DNA of 11,717 bases from Candidatus Parcubacteria bacterium (lineage in GTDB: Bacteria > Patescibacteriota > Minisyncoccia > Phycocordibacterales > SBAW01). The DNA is taken from the NCBI GenBank assembly GCA_019661855.1, contig JAIFWM010000017.1:1-11717 (forward strand), read 5' to 3'. Position numbers and translations under genes: made by a program. Below are positions 5,597-11,717 of this stretch, in pieces. How positions within the stretch are numbered: position 1 is the first letter of the stretch; every line of letters starts with the position of its first letter. Below the pieces are notes generated by a model. It was not told the DNA's origin. It ran no database searches and saw only the letters and a program-made list of their open reading frames with translations.

Positions 5597-5606
5597 AGTA
5601 TACACT
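5597..5606. promoter_or_regulatory. Overlapping divergent -10 boxes between the Bug gene and the PaaK-like operon
   Basis: On the minus strand TATACT (5602-5597) would start the Bug transcript near 5590, about 43 nt before its ATG. On the plus strand TACACT (5601-5606) ends 6 nt before ATG 5613, with a possible -35 TTGGAA (5579-5584) at 16-nt spacing; TATACA (5599-5604) is an alternative. The boxes share bases, so the two directions should compete. Confidence 0.45.
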
Positions 5607-5612
5607 AAAGAC

Positions 5613-6155
5613 ATGCAAGGAGAAGTTGACTGGGTACTTAACGATGAAAAGACTCTAGTTTCCATTCCTACAGACACTCCGTGGGAAACAGTTTTTACGC
5701 TCGCTACCTTGTACGGCGCTTCGCACGTGCTTGGAATACTCCCCGCTATTTCACAAATTGAACAAAGACTCCATAGAGCGGTCCAGAAACTTTCTATCCC
5801 CCTGCTTGCCATTCCTCCACAACAAATACAAGCGATTCCCGCACTCCTGGAGCAAATTCCTATCGGGGGAATTATCCTCCCTTTTGCAAACCTAGCCGAA
5901 GTTCAATCGCTCTGTAGAGGCACGCGACTGTATTATCAAGCATATCTGGGGCCTCGTGATATGCCAACAACACCCATAGGCGAAGTCTATCTTGAAGTAC
6001 ATACTCTCCCTGGTATCGTAGCCCTCTTTCAATGCGAAACACTTGCGCATCGTAAGAAAAACGAATTTCACCAATCTCTCGGAGTTGAACCTCTCATGCC
6101 TATACGGGCTCAAGGCACATGTGTATGTGGTAAAGAAATTGTCCACTATGAGTAA
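5613..6155 (+). CDS. Unknown 180-aa protein, first gene of PaaK-like operon
   Basis: 180 aa from ATG 5613. An in-frame ATG at 5529 would lie inside the divergent Bug gene and upstream of the -10, so it was rejected. No signal or membrane segment is clear. The stretch IPTDTPWETVFTLATLYGAS (18-37), followed by alternating helix- and strand-like segments (IEQRLHRAVQKLSIPLLAIPP; IGGIILPFANLAEVQSLC), resembles the N-terminal subdomain of acyl-CoA-synthetase-like enzymes, but weakly. The C-terminal half has YLEVHTLPGIVALFQCETLA (126-145) and ends CVCGKEIVHYE, with a Cys-x-Cys at 170-172. It overlaps the PaaK-like gene by 8 bp, so the two proteins are probably made together and may form a complex or share a substrate. 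No function can be assigned. Confidence 0.82.
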   Translation: MQGEVDWVLNDEKTLVSIPTDTPWETVFTLATLYGASHVLGILPAISQIEQRLHRAVQKLSIPLLAIPPQQIQAIPALLEQIPIGGIILPFANLAEVQSLCRGTRLYYQAYLGPRDMPTTPIGEVYLEVHTLPGIVALFQCETLAHRKKNEFHQSLGVEPLMPIRAQGTCVCGKEIVHYE

Positions 6156-7353
6156 CCTCAACGTATTGCGAGATGCATATCAGCGTGCAATACACAACGA
6201 GTATTCATCTTTTTATCGAACATTGTATGGCGCCGAGGTACCGCCTGAATTTCCTCAAACAGAAGAGGAATGGAATTCGATACCTTTTGTAACCAAAAAA
6301 GACATACTAGCGACACCTATGGAACAGCGCATCTTTGTCCCCGCACAAAAAATCGACTCAATACGATGTACCTCGGGTACAAGTGGCACGGGAATTTTGT
6401 GTATGCCGCGAAGTTATCCAACACCGCTTGGAGCATACCGAGGTTCACGCATACTTTCTTTTTACTTTTATCACCACATCACAAAGAGCCGCGCAGGTGG
6501 GAGGTTCGTTATAGCGGGTGACCAAGGGGATCTTGAGACTTCAGCAAAAATAGCGGCCGAGGCACATGTCGACTCTATTCAGGCTGCACCGTCGGTACTT
6601 ATTGCTCTCGCAGAACATCTTTCAAAACATATGCAACTCGTCAATATACGACAATTACTTATGGGCAACGAGCGCATGACGGAACTTCAAATGCAGGCCT
6701 TAAAACGTTTGTATCCTTCTGCAGAGTTAACACTCGTATATACCTCGACTGACTCTCAAGGACCTGTAGCAGTTACGCCACCAACTCCCGTGCCAGGACA
6801 TCCGAGAGCACTTGAGCCCCTCGAAGACATGTATGTTGAGTGTATAGACGAGCAAGGTAGCCCCCTCAAAACACATGGTTCAGAAGGAGAATTGTTACTA
6901 ACTACTCTCATACACGATGATGTGATGCCCCTTGTCCGGTATCGCATTGGTGATAGAGCACGACTTATTGTTCACAACAACAAACACTATTTTGAAATAT
7001 TGAGCCGTGCACAGGAGGATGGCGTGCGTATTGGACGTGGCGAACTTTACTACCACGAGCTTGAACGCGCGGTTTTGCGAGTTGTGCCCGGAGCACTCGA
7101 CTTTGAAGCAGTAGTAACCGAAGTAGAAGACAAGGTGCGACCGTTACCTAAACTTAGTATTACTATTTTTACTCATGACTCTATAAGTGCTGACACGGGC
7201 GAAAAGCTCGCTCACGCAATACGTGTGTCACAACAAAAAACCTACGCACACGGGGTTGCCGAAGGTCTGTATGCTCCTTTAGTATGTGAGGCTGTGCCAC
7301 CAAGCCTCACCCCGAACAGAAAAAGAAGACATCTGATAGATAAACGCATATGA
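6148..7353 (+). CDS. PaaK-like adenylate-forming enzyme (ANL superfamily)
   Basis: 401 aa from ATG 6148. A longer in-frame start at 6043 would overlap the previous gene by over 100 bp. The motifs follow the phenylacetate-CoA ligase order: FYRTLYG (22-28), SIPFVTKKDIL (44-54), the phosphate-binding loop TSGTSGTG (75-82), a MGNERM segment (172-177), YTSTDS (198-203) in the place of the usual Y-x-x-[ST]-E, then GELLLTTL...MPLVRYRIGD (247-269), the hinge SRAQEDGVRIGRGELY (286-301) and a basic C-terminus NRKRRHLIDKR (390-400) that can supply the catalytic Lys. Family members activate a carboxylate with ATP, usually passing it to CoA or a carrier. The substrate is unknown. The Asp where the acidic residue is normally Glu is a change worth noting. 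It overlaps the 180-aa gene by 8 bp and the next gene by 4 bp (ATGA). It appears cytoplasmic. Confidence 0.88.
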   Translation: MSNLNVLRDAYQRAIHNEYSSFYRTLYGAEVPPEFPQTEEEWNSIPFVTKKDILATPMEQRIFVPAQKIDSIRCTSGTSGTGILCMPRSYPTPLGAYRGSRILSFYFYHHITKSRAGGRFVIAGDQGDLETSAKIAAEAHVDSIQAAPSVLIALAEHLSKHMQLVNIRQLLMGNERMTELQMQALKRLYPSAELTLVYTSTDSQGPVAVTPPTPVPGHPRALEPLEDMYVECIDEQGSPLKTHGSEGELLLTTLIHDDVMPLVRYRIGDRARLIVHNNKHYFEILSRAQEDGVRIGRGELYYHELERAVLRVVPGALDFEAVVTEVEDKVRPLPKLSITIFTHDSISADTGEKLAHAIRVSQQKTYAHGVAEGLYAPLVCEAVPPSLTPNRKRRHLIDKRI

Positions 7354-8495
7354 AGTGGTACTTCGGACTACTAATAATAATCCTTTTGGCCACTTTGACA
7401 CTATTCTTTGTCTTACAACCTAAAGATGAGCGCACCTTTGTATTGGCGGGTAATGACCTAACGCTCATGCGGGAGTCGCTAGCAAGCATGGAGGAGGGCC
7501 TCCAGTTTTATATATCTAAGCAAAAAACAGAGCACGACAAAGAGCTGGTAAAGAATCTCTACCCTCTCAACTTTTTACATGCAGCGATAGATGCTGAAGA
7601 AGCGCGCCGAACGTCGGCACCAGATTATAAACAAAAACTGCAAATAGCGCGCGCGGCTTACCAGAGTGACCTTAAAAACTTTAGAACAGCATTTAATGAG
7701 GCGGTCGATAGCGATGCAAAACTCGTATCACTTGAAGGAGTCGTTAGTAAAAACTCGGTTTTAAATACTATTGATAGTTTGCTCAAACAAAAGAAATTAC
7801 AAACAGTTTCGCTACATGATTTAGGTGTTGCGGTGGCAACCACTACACCTGCAATACCCACCGAAGTATCGCAAATTTTACAAGCGGCAAAGAAGAGAAC
7901 CGCACCGCGGTATGTGGTAAAACTATTAGACAGCGCATGCGCAGCTAGCTTGACCGAACCTTACTTTGCGGTGCGACCTACACAATCTATACCTGTTGAA
8001 TTAATTGGTGACCTAATGCTCTACCCTGGAGGAAAAATACAGACAGGTCTTGCTCAGTATTTAAAAACACAAGGAGCAGACTTTGTCCCCGTCTCTATTT
8101 CTAACTACTATCAGTGCCCCAACGTTGGCAGTGACTATGCACGCATCTTTAGTGCCTTAAGTAGCTCGACGGAAGCACAAATATATCAAAGTGCAGGGCT
8201 GGATCAACTCCTCTATCACATCGCGCAAATATCTATCGGTGATACACAGTTGGAGAAAAAAGGAATACGACAAGACTTTAGTCCTAAATTTCTTTTTCTT
8301 GCCAAGTCAGCCTTTACCGGACTATTTTTAGCGTTTAACAAATCAGTTTCCGAAGAGGTGCCGTCGATAGCACAACCCGACCCCAAATATACTCTCTTTG
8401 GGAGTGCCGTCTTGTGGTCAGTACTTCGAAAAACTGTCTCGCGCGAGCAAATCGTACACGATATTGCTGAATTTTATAAAGCTCACCAAGAGTGA
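7350..8495 (+). CDS. Membrane-anchored protein of unknown function (381 aa)
   Basis: 381 aa. Residues 4-22 are an N-terminal anchor, followed by a long, mostly helical extracytoplasmic region (about 30-160, rich in Lys, Glu and Ala, e.g. AAIDAEEARR and KQKLQIARAAYQSDLKNFRTAF). A more globular C-terminal part contains SACAASLTEPYFAVRP and ISNYYQCPNVG; these hold the only two cysteines, a possible disulfide. No catalytic motif or named family was recognised. The start overlaps the PaaK-like stop as ATGA, so it is the coupled last gene of the operon. The pairing with an adenylating enzyme suggests a link between an activated acid and the cell surface, but that is inference. Its end is only 3 bp from the end of the convergent serine hydrolase gene, with no terminator between. 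Confidence 0.87.
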   Translation: MKWYFGLLIIILLATLTLFFVLQPKDERTFVLAGNDLTLMRESLASMEEGLQFYISKQKTEHDKELVKNLYPLNFLHAAIDAEEARRTSAPDYKQKLQIARAAYQSDLKNFRTAFNEAVDSDAKLVSLEGVVSKNSVLNTIDSLLKQKKLQTVSLHDLGVAVATTTPAIPTEVSQILQAAKKRTAPRYVVKLLDSACAASLTEPYFAVRPTQSIPVELIGDLMLYPGGKIQTGLAQYLKTQGADFVPVSISNYYQCPNVGSDYARIFSALSSSTEAQIYQSAGLDQLLYHIAQISIGDTQLEKKGIRQDFSPKFLFLAKSAFTGLFLAFNKSVSEEVPSIAQPDPKYTLFGSAVLWSVLRKTVSREQIVHDIAEFYKAHQE

Positions 8496-8498
8496 TTA

Positions 8499-9485
8499 TT
8501 ATTGCACCGCGTCGTATACTATCTTGGAAATAGAGCTTATTTCTCCTGCTAGCGTGTCATAGCTGTGGCCCTGCATCATGACACATATAAGGTATGGATC
8601 GCCCGGTTTGTAAACTATCCCGCAGTCATGGAGCTGCACCACCCCGTCGGCAAGTGCTCGCTCACCAAACTTGTGTGCAACTTTCACTCCTTGAGGTAAA
8701 CCCTTTATGAGACCTTCGTTAAACGTCGTCTGCGTTAAAATTTCGAGCAAATGTTCAGAAGCGTCATGAGTTAAGTAAGTTGCGTTGTAAAGAATACGAA
8801 AAAATGATGCATAGGTTTGCACGGTGGTTTGATAGTCGGCACCTTGTGTTGGTATTTGCATACCTAGGTCTTTGTACGAATCATCGAGATCATCGACAGA
8901 AATAAGTTGGGTAAGCAAAATAGCAGCATTGTTGTCGGAATGCACGAGCGCCGCTTTGACCAGGTCTTCGACGGTGTAGGTGCTGCCAATTTTAATGGTA
9001 TCGGATTGATAGTGCTCGACGTACGGCACTGAACCACCGTCGTAAATAATTTGTTTGCTTAAAAGAGATGTGTCTTTCTCTGCCTTTTTGTAAACACTTA
9101 AGACGAGTGGCACTTTAAGGAGCGAACCCGGGATAAAAAGTGTATCTTCGTGGATGCCAAACGCTGGGCCACCGTTGAGCGAGCGAAAGTATACGGCACC
9201 ATTTACCAAATTACCCTTATTTTCTTCACTTGAGATTCGGCTTCTTAAAGTTGCCTCTAACTCTTGGGTCGTACGGTTGAGAAGGTGCGAAAAAGTATCA
9301 CCGCAAGAAAGGAGTGGGTTAATGAGCGCGTAGTCTGAATCCCCTTCGCGAGTCTCACTTAAAATACCCCTGGCATCTTTGACCAAAAGATGAGGTCCAA
9401 AAAGAAAAAAGTGGATTGTCCACAACACTAGCCCCCCTGCTATGGCGCCTAGAAAAAAGATTCGAATCCGCGCCATAACCGTCAT
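8499..9485 (-). CDS. Membrane-anchored class A beta-lactamase-fold serine hydrolase (penicillin-binding type)
   Basis: 328 aa, with a membrane anchor (about 9-29) and the catalytic domain outside. The three active-site motifs are present: S121-LL-K124 in FIPGSLLKVPL, S183-D-N185 in VHSDNNAA, and K272-F-G274 in VAHKFGE in place of KTG. The stretch between SDN and KFG keeps LGMQ...TTVQTYASFFRILYN but lacks the omega-loop E-x-x-LN that supplies the deacylating Glu in class A beta-lactamases. A peptidoglycan D,D-carboxypeptidase or related hydrolase therefore fits better than a resistance enzyme. Cys at 61, 288 and 301. ATG 9485 is preceded by TAAAAT (9503-9498); an ATG three codons in is an alternative start. 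It is monocistronic, convergent with the PaaK-like operon and downstream of the surface-protein gene. Confidence 0.9.
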   Translation of the reverse strand: MTVMARIRIFFLGAIAGGLVLWTIHFFLFGPHLLVKDARGILSETREGDSDYALINPLLSCGDTFSHLLNRTTQELEATLRSRISSEENKGNLVNGAVYFRSLNGGPAFGIHEDTLFIPGSLLKVPLVLSVYKKAEKDTSLLSKQIIYDGGSVPYVEHYQSDTIKIGSTYTVEDLVKAALVHSDNNAAILLTQLISVDDLDDSYKDLGMQIPTQGADYQTTVQTYASFFRILYNATYLTHDASEHLLEILTQTTFNEGLIKGLPQGVKVAHKFGERALADGVVQLHDCGIVYKPGDPYLICVMMQGHSYDTLAGEISSISKIVYDAVQ

Positions 9486-9497
9486 TTTTATCTTTGA

Positions 9498-9503
9498 ATT
9501 TTA
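9498..9503 (-). promoter_or_regulatory. Possible -10 TAAAAT for the serine hydrolase gene
   Basis: TAAAAT on the minus strand lies 12 nt before ATG 9485, with TTGGTT (9525-9520) as a -35 candidate at 16 nt. The leader would be about 5 nt, in line with other first genes here. The AT-rich surroundings make this call weaker than the TATACT boxes. Confidence 0.35.
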
Positions 9504-9506
9504 CAC

Positions 9507-9538
9507 AAAAAAAGCAAATAACCAAATCCACAGCTTTT
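9507..9538 (-). terminator. Weak candidate terminator after the surface-protein gene
   Basis: On the minus strand AAAAGC (9538-9533) can pair with GCTTTT (9515-9510), leaving a 17-nt loop, and the right arm runs on in a T7 tract. The stem is short and mostly A-U, and it overlaps the putative -35 region of the next gene, so read-through is plausible. Confidence 0.25.
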
Positions 9539-9546
9539 ATAAACAA

Positions 9547-11717
9547 TTACCCGTTACTTGGATCACTACTGGTGTCGCTGGCAGATGGAGCAGGATCTGA
9601 TGCAGGAGTCTCGCTTGCTGCCGGAGAGTCTGCAGGAGTTTCGGCTGCAGGCTCATCTGCTGGTGATGTCTCTGCTGGTGGTTCTGAAATAGTTATAGGT
9701 GGCGTGCTCGAAGCATTGTCTTCGACTATTGGGTCTGGGGTTGGCGTTACTGGAGGCGTGCTTGAAGCATTTTCGTCTGTTGGCTCATCTGTCGGGATCT
9801 CGTTGGACTCGACTGGGGTCGAAACTTCAGGCGTTGAGGTCGAAGCTTTACCACACTCACCTGCTACCGACACCAACTGGCCGCTCTGCATTTGTACACA
9901 ATATGGAGCGTGTGTAGTTTGGTCGAAGAGTGTGATGCCTGCAGGCTGCGATGCAGTACCAACCGTGAGGTCGCCGGTCGTAATAGTTTGAGCAAAGAGG
10001 TCACCGATGACCGCGACTTTGGCAACTATTTGGCCAACCACAAACTTGGTGAGCTCGGCACCCTTGGTAAACGCATCGTTTGAAAGCTCCGCAAGTGCTG
10101 AAGTGAGGTCGATGATGTTGCTGCCTGCATCTTGGAAAATATTACCCGTGTTGATGTTGGCACCAACGTTGAGCGTCACGAGCACGGTAGCAAGACATGC
10201 GTTGTCTGGAACAACAATGCCCGCATCGGTCAACTGCTTCTTAAGTATCTCGTCACATGATGGCAACTCGGCACCATTGACCTCGGTGGTTGAAGCAAAG
10301 GTGTCAATTGCTGTACCAACTATTTCGCCCACACGACCTGCACGCATACCTATACCCATAAGCGACGATGCAGTAATGCGGTCGCCCTTTTTGATTGGAC
10401 CATTTTCGAGCGAGACGATGACTGGTGCACGACCGCCGGTTGCTACACGCACGGTACTTGAGGCCTCTTGACCCATAACTGTGCGGTGTGAGGTTGAGAC
10501 GACTCCCGAGAGATCGCTGTCATATTTATATTTAGACAGACGTATCATTTCTTGACCCGAACTTGTCGCATTAGCCACGAGCAGACCTTGTAAGAACTGA
10601 CTCGTGTCATTGACATATTGAGCAAGTGAAATATCTGCACCTTGAATTCGGTCTGGCATTGGATCTGCAGATGGTGCGTCATCCCAAACACCTGCAACTT
10701 CAATATCGCCAGCCGGGTCGTCTGACCAGAATCTTATGTATGAGAAATCAATACGGCGTGGGTTGCCTGTGGCAAAGGTTGCACCAGCAGTAATTGCAGG
10801 AGCAAGAGGCATAGCAATACCGGTCGTTGCAATAGTTGCCACCACATTACCGTTGATGAGATACGTTGCACCAGCTGGAGTAACTTCAACACGCAAACGT
10901 GCAGGAGTACCGGTTGCAAAGGTTGTAAGTGGGACAGTAGTTGTGCCGTTAACACCACGAGCAATTGCGTTCCAGTAGTTGGTACTCGTTGCTTGGAAGT
11001 AGAAGCCTGGATAATCCTGACGGGCATAAATGTTGGCAACACCTGTTGCAGATGTAGAGGCTATAAGTCCAACCATGAAGTTAGTGCTGGTACCTGCACC
11101 GCTTGGAGCTATACCACCAGGTGCGCTCGGAATAACCACCATGGCTTCAAATACAGGACTTGTACTTGCAATTGTAGTGACACCCATTGTAACCGCGGCA
11201 GCATCACCAGCAGTTACACCGCTTGACCCCGCTTCAATACGTGTCCATGGTATGGCAAAACTTGTAGTCGTTGCATTTCTAAGGCGAGCATCGATACCAC
11301 TGAAGCTAAAGTCACCACAGACATTGTTAGTAGTGGCAAACGCTGCGGTACCAACTGCAATGTCTGAAATCAGAGTGGAACCAAAGTCACATGATGAGTA
11401 GCGCCACGTCGAGTAAATACGACCTGCAACGGTAAATTGGTCACGCAAACCACCTGCACCAAAAGTTGTGGTAGTACCTATTGCTACGCGAGCAAAGTCC
11501 ATAGTGCCGGTTGTCGTAGCAGTTATATAAATGAGTGGTTGCTGGCCACTGTCGGTACTCCAGGTCGAAGATGTTGCAACTACGAACGCTGGATTGGTGG
11601 CGGTAGAGGTTGCAATAACCGAGAGAGTTGCAAACGGTGACGACGTGCCGATACCTACTCTGCCACCTGCAGTGACATGGAATGCTGATGCCCCACCTGC
11701 AGTTGATACGTCAAGAA
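9547..11717 (-). CDS. Large surface / tail-fibre-like protein with VGIGT motifs and a concanavalin-like region (5' end outside window)
   Basis: The frame is open from the right edge to TAA at 9549. The 722 visible residues continue 71 codons upstream of the first in-frame ATG (11502), and those codons (e.g. GGRVGIGTSSPFATLSV) are clearly coding, so 11502 is not the start. In visible order: VGIGT (about 20) and VAIGT (77-81) motifs; a beta-rich, Ser/Thr-rich lectin/LamG-like jelly-roll (about 103-335, ending RRIDFSYIRFWSDDPAGDIEV); a linker with YDSDLSGVVST; the block VSLENGPIKKGDRITASS...GEIVGTAID (about 434-470) seen in CPR surface and phage tail-type proteins; a Cys-bearing helical part; LTVGTASQPAGITLFD...YC...GEC (about 583-621); and a 98-residue acidic Pro/Ser/Thr/Ala tail. 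It is probably an adhesin or fibre. No LPxTG motif or terminal membrane segment is visible. Confidence 0.92.
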   Translation of the reverse strand, partial: LDVSTAGGASAFHVTAGGRVGIGTSSPFATLSVIATSTATNPAFVVATSSTWSTDSGQQPLIYITATTTGTMDFARVAIGTTTTFGAGGLRDQFTVAGRIYSTWRYSSCDFGSTLISDIAVGTAAFATTNNVCGDFSFSGIDARLRNATTTSFAIPWTRIEAGSSGVTAGDAAAVTMGVTTIASTSPVFEAMVVIPSAPGGIAPSGAGTSTNFMVGLIASTSATGVANIYARQDYPGFYFQATSTNYWNAIARGVNGTTTVPLTTFATGTPARLRVEVTPAGATYLINGNVVATIATTGIAMPLAPAITAGATFATGNPRRIDFSYIRFWSDDPAGDIEVAGVWDDAPSADPMPDRIQGADISLAQYVNDTSQFLQGLLVANATSSGQEMIRLSKYKYDSDLSGVVSTSHRTVMGQEASSTVRVATGGRAPVIVSLENGPIKKGDRITASSLMGIGMRAGRVGEIVGTAIDTFASTTEVNGAELPSCDEILKKQLTDAGIVVPDNACLATVLVTLNVGANINTGNIFQDAGSNIIDLTSALAELSNDAFTKGAELTKFVVGQIVAKVAVIGDLFAQTITTGDLTVGTASQPAGITLFDQTTHAPYCVQMQSGQLVSVAGECGKASTSTPEVSTPVESNEIPTDEPTDENASSTPPVTPTPDPIVEDNASSTPPITISEPPAETSPADEPAAETPADSPAASETPASDPAPSASDTSSDPSNG
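9701..9777 (-). repeat. Two degenerate 23-bp direct repeats in the Pro/Thr tail of the surface protein
   Basis: Copies at 9701-9723 and 9755-9777 differ at few positions and encode DNASSTPP/ENASSTPP-type units in the low-complexity tail. The 54-bp period keeps the reading frame, so gain or loss of 18-residue units by slippage is possible. Confidence 0.7.

Noticed and set aside
5529..5612. N-terminal extension of the 180-aa protein to ATG 5529
   Set aside because: It would overlap the start of the divergent Bug gene and lie upstream of the -10 box.
8499..9485. Antibiotic-resistance beta-lactamase
   Set aside because: The omega-loop Glu motif is missing and KTG is replaced by KFG, so resistance function is not supported.
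9494..9991. Plus-strand ORF of 165 aa rich in Gly, Ser, Ala and Val
   Set aside because: It is the reverse complement of the Pro/Thr/Ser/Ala tail of the surface protein; the low-complexity composition keeps the opposite frame open. No promoter or ribosome site was seen.
10007..10471. Plus-strand ORF of 154 aa within the surface-protein gene
   Set aside because: It lies opposite a strongly supported coding frame with recognised CPR motifs and has no start signals of its own.
1..11717. Alternative genetic code (TGA = Gly), tRNA genes, CRISPR arrays, IS elements
   Set aside because: TGA is used as a true stop at 457, 1479, 3143, 7351 and 8493. No cloverleaf, regularly spaced repeats, transposase or terminal inverted repeats were seen.

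Overview
The window looks like a chromosomal segment of a Candidate Phyla Radiation (Patescibacteria) bacterium, most likely a parcubacterial lineage of moderate GC. This is inferred from recognised protein types, not from a marker gene. Evidence: (i) the large surface protein at the right edge has VGIGT motifs, a concanavalin-like region, the NGPIKKGDRIT...GEIVGTAID block and a C-terminal LTVG...GITLFD...YC module, a combination I know from Parcubacteria; (ii) small single-pass exported proteins, including a cupredoxin ending in FHDHLHA, fit that group; (iii) several first genes of transcription units sit 6-9 nt behind a -10 box, so their mRNAs would be leaderless or nearly so. TGA is used as stop at several well-supported gene ends, so the standard bacterial code applies.

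Layout. 1-2669 (minus): three tandem, translationally coupled genes (ATGA overlaps) for exported, cysteine-paired, histidine-containing paralogs; the last one runs off the left edge. 2695-3159 (plus): a membrane-anchored cupredoxin, divergent from the cluster, with the two extended -10 boxes physically overlapping. 3143-3985 (minus): two small exported proteins, one CPR-type beta domain and one DUF5666-like. 4076-4252 (plus): a 58-aa exported peptide with a perfect extended -10 box. It converges on a hairpin (4275-4299) shared with the next minus-strand unit. 4310-5547 (minus): a Bug/TctC-type solute-binding protein followed by an unrecognised 75-aa protein. 5613-8495 (plus): a tightly overlapping three-gene unit (unknown 180 aa, PaaK-like adenylate-forming enzyme, membrane-anchored unknown of 381 aa). 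8499-9485 (minus): a membrane-anchored penicillin-binding serine hydrolase. 9547-11717 (minus): C-terminal 722 residues of a large surface/tail-fibre-like protein, running off the right edge.

Most products are predicted to be anchored to or exported across the cytoplasmic membrane, so this is largely a cell-surface gene neighbourhood. The best candidates for undescribed biology are the Cys/His tandem cluster with its divergent cupredoxin, the coupled PaaK-like operon, and the orphan Bug protein, whose gene contains a perfect 14-bp inverted repeat with a 1-nt centre. No tRNA, rRNA, CRISPR array, transposase or integrase was seen. No gene-free stretch exceeds 300 bases; the longest is about 90 bases.
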